Shown here: positions 37,601-48,500 of the stretch, in pieces
Layout: each line of letters opens with the position of its first letter
How positions within the stretch are numbered: position 1 is the first letter of the stretch
Origin: Norana najaformis
Lineage: Eukaryota > Annelida > Clitellata > Crassiclitellata > Hormogastridae
Length of the DNA: 64,000 nucleotides
Assembly: GCA_964023275.1 (NCBI GenBank)
Contig: OZ029918.1
Span: 33,509,037-33,573,036 of the forward strand
Reading direction: 5' to 3'
The notes under the pieces: model-generated
Told to the model about the DNA's origin: nothing
Databases searched by the model: none
What the model saw: the letters and a program-made list of their open reading frames with translations, nothing else
Position numbers and translations under genes: made by a program

Positions 37601-37622
37601 AGGCCTCAAGTGGCATCTTGCG

Positions 37623-37895
37623 ATGGATGTCAAATTTATCCGTGAAAGTTCTGAAGATGATGTGTCACAGGGCACTTTAAATCAGACACTGCCAAACGGA
37701 CAAATTTCTTCAGGCAGCCGAGTATTTTGAATCTGCCAGAGTAGGTTTGGGGCATTAACTGTTAACATTAACTGGGACATAAACTGTTTTGCAAAAGAAG
37801 GTTCGGGATCGAAATTCGACGAAGTGGACAAAATGCAGATATGCACAGCAGAAATTGATCCTATTGGAGGGGTGATCAACTTCACGCAGTTTTAA
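37623..37895 (+). pseudogene. 91-codon ORF interrupted by one in-frame TGA
   Basis: From ATG 37623, preceded in frame by a TAA 10 codons upstream, the frame runs 35 codons (starting MDVKFIRESSEDD) to TGA at 37728-37730. It then stays open 54 codons, through SRFGALTVNINWDINC and FDEVDKMQICTAEIDP, to TAA at 37893-37895. Residue composition on both sides of the TGA looks protein-like and non-repetitive. Explanations are a single-exon pseudogene with a nonsense mutation, a recoded TGA (selenocysteine or readthrough), or an exon pair with an intron I misread. I do not recognise the family. Confidence 0.35.
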
Positions 37896-38284
37896 CGATA
37901 TTGAGTGATAATTTCTACTTTCTGTAGTGTATTCTTGCCATCTCTCACGTGTTAGCCATTAAGTGTTTTCTAAACGAGCTAAATCTAGATAATCCGAAAT
38001 TAGATATTGGTCAGATTCCGATATTTGAAACTAATAACACAGATTACTGAATAAATGTAATACATGTAAATTAGGAAGATAAAATAGACAGTACTATGTC
38101 GTTACCTCGTTGCTGCTAAGCGAAGGGGGAATCACAGTTTCATGGTATCGTATAAAGGAATGTTTTGCCCTGGACTGAACTTTGATATGAGAAAGGTATC
38201 ATTTGGCGCTCTTAACAGAATCCCGATCAATGTAGGCCTAATTGTATATAGCAGATATGCAACGTAAATGCTGTACATATATCG

Positions 38285-38405
38285 TATTCGTAATTCCAAG
38301 ATTTCTACAGCGCCCAACGAAAGCCGCACCGCGGGGACCAGCTTATTCACAGGCGCTCAGTCAAAACAAAATCGATAGGCAAAAGGGTTCGGTTCCAGAT
38401 GACAA
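38285..38405 (-). mobile_element. SINE-like repeat, family 3
   Basis: It is nearly identical in sequence and strand to 60610-60720: 'gatttctacagcgcccaacg', 'gcttattcacaggcgctcag', 'caaaacaaaat'. The close match suggests a younger subfamily. Confidence 0.65.
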
Positions 38406-38639
38406 GAGGCTGCCTAATCTGCTTCCATTCTGACGACATACACATGTAATAGACTATGCACAGGGGCGTACGCGTCAGAGCTTCCAGAACGTGGATGAAA
38501 CTTGAGGGGTATGAGACTGTAAGTGCCGAAGGCGAAAAGCCCCAACTACTGAGGGGTATGGAGAAACGTGATAAGCTCTCCAGCGGGGTTCATCCTCAAC
38601 TGTGTCCATATAGATAGGGGTCATCCGACTGTCTGCCTG

Positions 38640-38770
38640 CCTGACTCCTGGATCTGGACCTGGAACCGAACCTTCTCCTTATCGATTTTGTTTTGACTAA
38701 GCGCCTCTGAATAAGCTTGTTCCCGCGACTTTGCTTTCGCCGGGCGCAGTAGAAATCTCGAGATTACGAT
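38640..38770 (+). mobile_element. SINE-like repeat, family 3
   Basis: It carries 'cctggaaccgaacc', 'atcgattttgttttgacta', 'gaataagcttgttc' and a 'cgagattacgatt' 3' end, as in the copies at 55590 and 62575. Confidence 0.6.
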
Positions 38771-39225
38771 TCCTCCTCCTCCTCGTCTTCCTTCTTTTCT
38801 TCTACCTTATCCGACTTCCCACTCTTTCGCTGACTTCTTTCCTTTCTCCTTCTCTTCGTCGTCGTCGTCCTCCTCCTCTGCCTTCCTCCAACTCCTTTTT
38901 GTCTTACGTCTTCTTCCTACTTCTTTTTCTCTTCCTGTTCTTCCTTCTCTCTTCGTCCATGATTCTGTCCCCTTTTGGTTGTTGGCCATTTTGAGTTACG
39001 GGATGCGAATATGCAGAATTCTATCCGGATGTATCATGTAGGGCCCTCCATCTAGCCGTCTCCTTTATAAAGCGCCTTTGAAGTTTTTTAGAGCGCTACA
39101 TAAATATCCAAATACATACAAATCACGTATACATGTACATTATCATCGTCGATGACACAACCCTCAATCTCGTTCAGCTAACACTCGGGGATTCATATAC
39201 AACAGTTTTGATCATAAAGGGGCCT

Positions 39226-40345
39226 ATATCAGAGGCCGCACTCAATCTGTCCACTTGGCCGGGGAGGCAACACCACCTAGACTGGTCACCTGTGGCGTCC
39301 CCCAGGGATCAGTCCTCGGGCCCCTCCTCTTCGTGCTATACACAGCTGACGTGGAGAAGATTATACAAGCCCATGGTCTCCTCCATCACTTCTATGCGGA
39401 CGATACACAACTCTACTTCTTCTGTGAGGTAACGCAAACTGCGGAGTTGAAACAGAGAGTGCTGCTGTGTATTGAACGCATTTCGGAGTGGATGGCTTCC
39501 AACCGTCTCAGACTCAATCCATCGAAGTCTGAGTTCCTATGGTGCACCACTCTACGACGTCAGCATCTACTCAACGACAGTTCATTCGCCGTCAACGAGG
39601 CAGTAGTTCGACCAGCCGACACCATCCGCAACCTTGGAGTACACTTCGACAGCTGTTTGACCAGGTCGGCTCATGTGAGTCAACTTGTTCTGGGCTGTTT
39701 CTATCAACTGCGTCGAATAAAGTCCATCCGCAGACTGATTCCTACCTCGACACCCATCACCTTGGTCAACAGCTTCATAGTCTCCAGGGTTGACTACTGC
39801 AACAGCCTACTATCGGGGCTGCCTGCTTGCCAGCTAGATCGGGTGCAGTCAGTGCTGAACTCTGCAGCACGTGTCATCTACGGCCGGACACCATCCGATC
39901 ATATTAGTGACCTGCTGCGCGACAATCTGCACTGGCTGCGCGTTCCTCAACGGATAACATACAAACTGTCTGATCACCTTCAAAGCACTGAATGGCCTCA
40001 TGCCGGACTACATCTCCGAATTTTGTATTCGAGTCGGAGATAATGAGAACAGATGTCGGCTGAGGTCCTCGTCGAGGAACCATCTGCAGGTCCCAAGGTC
40101 TACCACGCGGTTTGGCGAAAGCTCTTTCTCGATTGCCGGACCCACTGCGTGGAATAGCCTTCCCGACCACGTGAAGAATGCTCCATCCTTGGATAACTTT
40201 AAGAAAGGGCTTAAAACGTTTCTATTTAAATTATCGTATGACTGTAGTTAATTTTCTATTGTCGCCTGAACTTATGTACAGCGCCCTTTTCTTCGGCCTC
40301 GGCCGTGTTACGGCGCTATATAAATTGTCTTATTATTATTATTAT
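39226..40345 (+). mobile_element. 5'-truncated L2/CR1-type LINE with reverse transcriptase
   Basis: The frame from about 39255 encodes the last part of a non-LTR reverse transcriptase. It has CGVPQGSVLGPLLF, the catalytic YADDTQLY, WMASNRLRLNPSK, NLGVHFDS, a VDYCNSLLSGLP connector, VLNSAARVIYGR and LHWLRVPQRI. A frameshift near 39980-40000 moves the end (RCRLRSSS, FSIAGPTAWNSLP, FKKGLKTFLF) to another frame, ending at 40251. The 3' end, gcgctatataaat plus (tta)n, is typical of L2. The N-terminal endonuclease and first RT motifs are missing, so the copy is dead. The homologous site in copy A (about 34140) lacks it. Confidence 0.88.
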
Positions 40346-40582
40346 ACATGTACATAAATATATACACATACATGGCTCTATTTACACATGTATAATTACG
40401 CATATAAATACACTTCAACACATTTGTATGTATTATGACTCATATATAATTATAGGCATAAATAGGGCAATATTTATGTATTTAGACAAACACTCGTACA
40501 GTTATATAAACACTGGCATTTAGGCCTACGGAAATATATTTGTTTTAAAACAAATCCGTGTGCTCTAATGCCTAAATTATGC

Positions 40583-40985
40583 TAGCCTGGATGATATACG
40601 GAGCTGAAGCCTGGACACTGACGAAAGAGGAGGAGAAGCTGCTGGAGAGAACAGAAATGAGAATGCTGCAATAGATATTTGGAATCTCACTGAAAGACAA
40701 GAAAAGGAATGAGTATATCAGACAGAAATTGGGAGTGGTACGTTTATCTGACAAGGTACGAGAAGCCAGGTTGAGATGGTACGGTCATGTGATGAGGAGA
40801 GAGGAGGAAAAGCTGCATTAAAAGAATTGTGAGAACAGGTGTACGGACGCCAGAGTCGGGGACGACAAAAGAAGCCATGGGGAGACATGATTCAGCAAGA
40901 CCTAAAGCCCCTCTGACTGAAGAAAGAAGATACTGGAGATAGAAACAAATGGAAAAGAAAGATTCATGTGGCTGACCCCTCCCCT
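40583..40985 (+). pseudogene. LINE ORF2 C-terminal relic
   Basis: The plus frame encodes GAEAWTLTKEEEKLLERTEMRM, an in-frame TAG, then [18 protein letters not shown] and [17 protein letters not shown], followed by a stop and a frameshift. The WTL-TKE-E-RTEMRML and [11 protein letters not shown] motifs are typical of LINE ORF2 C-terminal regions. It is a different element from the L2 upstream. Confidence 0.8.
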
Positions 40986-40989
40986 AGGA

Positions 40990-43690
40990 GGGATTAATTC
41001 CAGCCAGAATAAGGAGAGAGAAGCTAGCCTATATTATAGAAACATTATTTATTATTATTATTATAGTCATATAAATGTTATTTATTACTGGCGCTACTAC
41101 TACTAAGACTATCACTACAACTACTACTACCTCCATCAGTATAAACACCAGAAACCTGTGAATTTCTCAAAGCCATAAATCACACCATAACAATTATTTT
41201 CAGAGACATAAAAACTCTCCATTTTATACACAAAAGACCTGTTAAAGATACTTCCAATGTAACTGTTACAACAGTTGTCACTAATCTATCGTACATTACA
41301 ATCGGTTTAATTAGTTTATTTAACAACAGTTGTCTAATAATATAATGTAAAGCAATGTAATGTAAATGTGGTAATTATTCATAGAGCTTCCAGAGCCCTG
41401 AGCTACCTCTAGAAAACTACTTCACTGCCAATCATGGCCAACAGCAGCACTCACATCAGTTGTGGACACATGTTCAAATAGTGTGGCCAGGAGACTGATA
41501 GACACCAGATGTCTGGTTGAGAAAAATCACTGTCCTTAACAGAAGTTATTGTGTTTAACATGAGTCATAGTGACTCATGGCTAACACGAGTCACTGTGCT
41601 TAACAGAAGTTATTGTGTTTAACATGAGTCACTGTGGCTAACCGAGTCATTGTAAAATCAAACACTTGGTTTATACAATACCAAGCAACAACACTGTCCA
41701 TCTGAAGGCCACAGTGGTCCCATTCCACCAAGAATGCTCATTACTGGCCCCCAAATGGCTCTCTGTCACCAAACTGTTCCTACTGGCTTCTGGTCGTAAA
41801 CGCTGGTTCCAGGCCATCATTCCCAGACAGAGATACCAAATGACTCATTAAGGTTCCCCACAATCCTGCCACAACATAAAATCCGTACAGACTTCTTCCA
41901 TTTCTACACTGTGAAACAATGTAATCAGCATGCAACGCAGCGTCTAATTTAAGAATACTCAGCGGTCATAAAAAGAAGACATGGTCTCGAGCTTATAGGA
42001 CACATGGGAAGCAACAGATTACAGAAGCCGGACAGACCGGCTGGAATGATAGACGTAATTATCACAGCACAAGCAGTAATTATTCTTCTACTGTAGCACT
42101 AGACCATGTGCTCAAATATTATGCCATCTTTAATTGGTGTCAAATGGGTTCAATGTGAGTACTCGTGTCAAAAGCAAAATGAACAAACATGCTCACATGC
42201 CTCTATATTATCACCATCGTCATAAGTTCCTGATGCCAGCCATTTGACAGTAATGTGTGTGAATAAAAGATCTCCATTCTTGATGGACATATATCAAATC
42301 CGGTGCTTTTCTCGTGACTTTGTCCAGTTCTTGTTATGTCTTCGTTTATGTTGTCTATACAGAGCACTAAGTCTATGTTTTCGTTTATATTGTTCGTCCG
42401 GTGCAATAACTTCTCGGACGGAATAAGTCTCAATTTGAAGGATTTATTAGCTGAAGCACAGACATCACTACAGCAATCAACATCTTGCCAATTTTTGCAT
42501 TTGAGTATTCTTTTGTTAATGCTTGGTTGCTCAATTGCTTAGGTATTCGTTGCTAAGCTATTCAGGTACCAACCTGCTCAATACTTGATTACCTAGGTAC
42601 AGTCACTTTAAATAATTGTTCCAACTGTTTCCCAAGTGTGAAAGGTGATGTCCATCATTTGTGGGCTCAGTACTAAACTGCTTGAGTAATGAACTGCTAA
42701 CTGCTCACTTTTGAAACTCAGTTTTTATGGTACTCACTTCTCACTAAATTATTAATACTTGTTGCAAAATACTCGCTGAAAAAAGCAACATAACTTTATC
42801 AGCGGTATTCAGTTTAAAACCACCCTAGTATTAGTATAAGCTGAAACTACATGAACCAAGTTTTGCCGAGGGAAATCCATCAGCTTTGCTAAAACAGAAA
42901 TTATACACAATTTCTTAACTGTAGAGATATTCAATTCTTAGTACTAACTTGGTCAAAGTTTTAAGTACAAAACTTACTCAGTTTTCCTTAGATGCTCAGT
43001 AACTCAACTCATAAAATTCACTGTAGGTTTTTCAGCATTTAAAAACAAAACCCAGTTTACAGCAAGGTACTTAAGACAACGTAAGTTTAAGGTAAGGTAA
43101 CGCAACCTCCAACTTCTAGTACAACTCAACATAGCTGACTTTCAGTATTACTGAACTCATCCTTTACTTGTGTTTACACTGCTGAACATATATCAATAAT
43201 AATAATTAATAAGAACAATTGAATAATAATCCATAAAACAAACAGCAACACAGAAAAAGAGCCGCTTAACTTAAACTCAACAAACCATTCCCATTCTTAA
43301 TGTTTAACTTTTAAGACCTAACACAGGGACCATTTAGTATTTCATCATTCACTAGTTACTCAGGTCACACAACAAACACGCATCTAAACTGTCTGGCAAC
43401 AAATATATTGATCTACACATGAAGTCACTGAAATACGTGCATAAAAAAATCACCTACTTCTGCCTTGACTCACTCATGATTGTCTCTTGACACAGCAGAT
43501 TAACTTGTCACCAAGACAAAAAGTCAAACAAAACACAGACTCGTCCGAGTCGTCTATAAACCGCTACGACTATTATGGCAGTTTCGTATCTTGAGAGGGG
43601 TTGTCTCTGGGTTCGGGTGAAGGCCAACATACACCAATCCACTCACCAGACCTTTTTCGATATACAAGGCTCAACAACAGAACTTCACTC
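40990..43690. other. Intergenic; short direct repeats
   Basis: Positions 41520-41650 contain three imperfect units built on 'cat(a)gagtca(c)tgtg(g)ct(t)aac(a)'. The remainder is AT-rich with no convincing frame or homology. It is the presumed 3' flank of STARD3. Confidence 0.5.
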
Positions 43691-44039
43691 TCTGGGTATT
43701 TACCTGATCACAGTTTGGTTTTGAAGCGTCATTCGTTGATGCCTTGTGAATTATACAATAGTGCTATAAAAATTGCTAAATATTTTAAATTTTTCATTAT
43801 TAGAAATTGATTTCACATCATGCACCAGAATTCATACCCTGTACGTAAAAATGAAAGGTAAACGCAGTGTAAACTACCACTGCACACCTTCCAAGGTAAC
43901 ATTACATAATACTAATAAGCTCCTACTACAAAAAGCGTCAAAATCGCATCAAAAAGTGACAATTGACTATAAGGCACGATTTAGTCACCTGTCAAAAGGT
44001 CTACAACTTTACTGTCAGCTGTAGACACTCTTTCAGTCG

Positions 44040-44345
44040 ACTGCAAACATTGTTTTAAATTGTAAAGATCATCCCAACCGTAAACATTATTGTTCTGAAC
44101 TGTAAAGATCATCAAAGTCAACTGTAAGCATCACTGATTTCAACTGTAAAGATGATCAGTCAACTGTAAACCTCAATGTTGTCAACTGTAAAGATCATCC
44201 AGTCAATTGTAAACACTGCTGTTGTCAACTGTAAATGTAATTAACTGTCAACATAATTTTTGTAAACTGTAAGATCATCAGTTAGGTGTAAACGTAATTG
44301 TTCTGAACAGTAAACTTCATCATAATTACGTCAGCTGTAAGAAAT
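44040..44345. repeat. Irregular tandem repeat based on 'caactgtaaa'
   Basis: About a dozen units of 'tcaactgtaaagatcatc' or 'aactgtaaacat', spaced 17-33 bp, lie just downstream of the STARD3 stop codon (minus-strand gene). On the transcribed strand the units read 'tttacagttga', so they would lie in the 3' UTR if it extends this far. Confidence 0.75.
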
Positions 44346-44569
44346 CTGTGAATATATAAGAAAGCAGGTTTGCTTTTTTTCTGAATATGCACGAGTAAAG
44401 AATACAACTTTGTCTAATTGAAACCATATGTACAACTCTCTGAGTCAAAAGATCACCTGGATCAAATTCCAAGATGTTGTTTAATTCACGAATCTTTTAA
44501 TCAAGATGTTGAAAAATTCAAAATCTTTTGAACAAACTCTGGTCGGGAATGCGAATCGGAGTTGTCCCT

Positions 44570-45497
44570 TTACGTGATGATAACTGACGATCTGGCGACG
44601 TACCTACGCAAGTGCTGAATGGATTCCACGAGCACTCCAGTAAGCGCCTGATCAACAATTGTCTGAGGAATCCATCCCTGTCATTCACAGACAGTGACAT
44701 CATCTCTTGCAACATAATCCAATGTAATTTTTAACCCAACACAACCAGATTTTTTGGTATGAATTTGTTTATTTAAATAGCACCTTTTAGAAGCTCACAG
44801 GCATAAACGCTATACAATGTAATGGAGTACAGTTTTGCCCTAACAAGATAACATTCTTGTAAAAAATAGCATAAGCTGCAACTGTAGATATGCTCAAATA
44901 ACCGGAAAAGTCACCACTGGCAGGCTTTCACGCACACACAGAACCCAACCAACGGAGTCCCATCCACGGTTCAAAGTTGACATCAGTGTGTACTGAACAC
45001 TATTGTTGCAACTGACGTCATATAATATTTACATCCACAGTCAAATAACAAGGTGCCAAAGCTGATAAACCCAGAAAGGATAATTTGTCCGGCTAATACG
45101 GCCACACAAATCACTGAGCATATAGTTGCTTTGATAGACGATAATACTTTACTGTGCTACATGCAAAACTTAATCAGTACTACTCATCAGTTATTCCTAA
45201 TCATAATGACTATCATACCTCTCCACTGAACATCAACACCATCATCGTCGTCATCAACATAATCATCATAGTGAGTGCATCATAACTTCTTGTGAGGAAG
45301 CATGGGTGCGTTACGTTATCATATTCGGAGACCCGAGATTTCTGCAGTGCCCAAAAAAGGCCGAGTCATGGGGACCAGCCCCATCATCGTCATCATCATC
45401 ATCATCATCAATCATCATCATCATCAATCATCATCATCATCAATCACCATCAATCATCATCATCATCAATCAATCATCATCAATCACCATCAGTCAT

Positions 45498-45531
<34 letters not shown>

Positions 45532-48500
45532 CTACCCCACCATTCCACCCCTCGGTCTTGACTCGCTACCTTAATGTCTGTGCTGACAACCATCTTTAGC
45601 AAACACTGATTTGACTTGTCTGGTATCGGTTGGAACAGCCATCCCGACAGACGGTTCTCTCCACTGGAAAACATCCAGACAAGAACAAAACCAAATCACC
45701 ATCATCATCGTCGTCATCATCATCATTACTATTATCAACCTGCCTGCTAGTAGTCCACTGTGAGGAGACATGGACCACATTATCGTATTTCTAGAGTTGA
45801 GATTTCTGCAGCACCCAAAATAGGTCAGGTCACAAGAACCAGCTCATTCACAGGTGAATTCACATTAGCAATACAAACATACATTAAAACTACATTGAAA
45901 CATCGACAGAAACTATTTGTGTAAAATACAAAACTGACGGGTGAAACTAATTATATAACGAATTACTAACTGTATCGATGCAAAGACAGACTTTCTTGCA
46001 GAGAAAGTTTTATGTCTTTTTTGAGTGAATCAAGAGATGTGTTGTTTATCAAACTGCAATTTCAATGTATTGTAATATAATGTAACAAGAAATTTATATA
46101 TCGCCCTACGAGCATCTCCCAAAAGCGTTGCTTACACAGCAATCAAACTGCTCCAAACAAGTGCAACTTAAGGTAAACAGAAAACGTATCTTGGGCTGCA
46201 GCAACTGAAATTAAGAAATGCACAATGAATGCAATAAATCATAGACTGACCGAACATGTTGTGGCTGCTCTGGCATCTGAGGATGGGTGACGGCACAACC
46301 AGCAGACAGAATGGCCCCATTCTGCATTGTCTTCCAGTGCCTCACGGTAACAAAATCCCTGAACAGAAACAGGCCAACCAGGAAAATATGCAAATATTTG
46401 TTACAAATCGCACTGCTAATTAACATAAACTAATGAAACAATTTCTTGTGAACTTTTGAGATAAATATTACAGTGGATTTTAAGCAGTTAACTTCTGATA
46501 CGATTCTCTACTGTAAACTTTGAAACAGTTATATCGTGTTAAATTCATTATACGTTTGTCAGCTCTGACCTACTTATAAAACTGTTTCCTGTAAAAATTT
46601 TCACGAAACTGAATATAGCAAACTGGAGGCAGAAATTAAGTTTCTTGGTTTATGTTAATGTTGGCTTAACATTAGGCACGGGTGAGGTCTATAAAAATAC
46701 AACGATTGCAGGTTCAAGCCTGTCTTACTGAGAGTATGGACTAATATGTGCAGCAAATAAAATAATGAACACAACTGTATGCAAATACAGCCGGTTTGAG
46801 AAAATAAGCATGCGATTTACCTCATAACAATACCTGATCCACTTACCTACTACCGACCAATCCTTTACCAGCAGCTGCAGTTACACTGTATGTCACATCA
46901 AAAAACTCTCCAAGAGTTTGTAAAATCTAGTAAATCAACAAACTTTTATATGAAGTTACAATCATCTATGTAGCACCTTAACATTGTACCTCACCTCTCA
47001 GAACTAACAAAGGTGAAGGTGGCTCATAAAAATTGTACAATGCCTTACTTTGCCTTATCTTATTCTCTTATACACGATCTGTTGCAATCTCTAATTACAA
47101 TTAATTAATAATAATATAGTAATAATAATAAAATAGTATTGATAATAAGAGAAATAATGACATCAATAAAACTACTTTATAACCCATAAATTTACATGAA
47201 ATGATTAGAAACTGCTAAAACTGTTAAATACTAAACTTGTATTGTAATGCCCTTGTGTTGTAACAGGAGCTACATAACTTCATAACATTACCATATGCTA
47301 CACAGCATTGGGTTACATCACTGAAAAATAACAAGGAGTGATTAAAAAGCAGACGAAGGATAAAGCAGCCATCTTGGAATCTGATTCAACTCCCAAGGAT
47401 ACAAGAAAAACAGGCAGCTCAGTGCATTTTCATGGTCACAATCTTTCCTTTAAGCCAAGTAGGTATGTATGGAAGTGCAATCAATAAGCGTGAGAGTCCA
47501 TTTCAGCAGTGCCTCCTATCAAATTCAACTATCAAATGAGAACACTATCACTCACCCTCAAAAATGACAAGGCTAAGAAAATGAATTCGCTAACAATTTA
47601 CATCCACTATTTACAAATTTACTAATTTACAACCGATGTGCGATTAGCTATTGGTTAATAAAGAATATACTTACTTACTTACTTACTTACTACTGCCCCT
47701 CGGGAATAGCTCTTTTTCTCCTTCTTCTAAGCGGATATGCATGTTTCTGGGCATTACTTGTGCTAACTTCTTAAAAGCGCTATTACTGCTGCTGGCAAAC
47801 TTTGAGATTCTGGTGGTACAATTGGGAAGCTGACTAGTGCAGAAAGAGACACCAACCTTGGACTCGGTGACCGTGGGATTCCATCTGGGTATGTCAGAAA
47901 AACGAACAGATATCAAGTGGAATACGTCACTGATGCTGGCGTTGATTGTTGCCTGAATCCAAGAACACAACTCAACGCATCAAGAACAGGATTCCAGTCA
48001 ATTAGTTGCTGCTGGTGCTTGTGAATAAGCTGGTGCCCAGCGTTTAGCTTTTAAGAAGCGCTTTAGAATTTTTTGAGTTTATGATTACTATCAGTGGGCA
48101 GCGGTATAACGACGCCAAAGACTGACCCAGTCTAGTCTGGAATTTTTGTAGCACTGTTATCATAATCCACAAGACATCAATTAATGGTCACTTCTCTGCA
48201 AAACCTAGTCACTGATTCATGATTCACCTGCAGTGGAGTTACTGATTTGTCTTCAGCCACAAAGAGTTTCTACGAGTAGGAATTCACTATGTTGGAGTAA
48301 CGTCTTCAGCCATGCTTATAGGTCCACTTTATAGGAAAATGCCAAGTAAGTCATTTTTAGGGTTAAGTAAGGTAAAGTAAGGTATGACAAGGTAAGTTAG
48401 GGTTCATTTCATACAGCAGTATTTAGAAGAGGCAATGTTTAGGCGTTTTGAGAGATACGGTGGCTGAAGATCAAACACAACAATTGGGTGTACGCTTTAC

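Noticed and set aside
37682-37885. Minus-strand 67-codon ORF as a START-domain end
   Set aside because: It resembled START superficially, but the true STARD3 end is at 44570-44677, and the plus-strand frame here is more protein-like.
44608-44662. Alternative STARD3 last-exon acceptor at 44663 and donor at 44603/44607
   Set aside because: The acceptor ending at 44678 adds the conserved GWIPQ, and reading through the donors reaches a stop 11 codons after HLR, matching the human C-terminal length.
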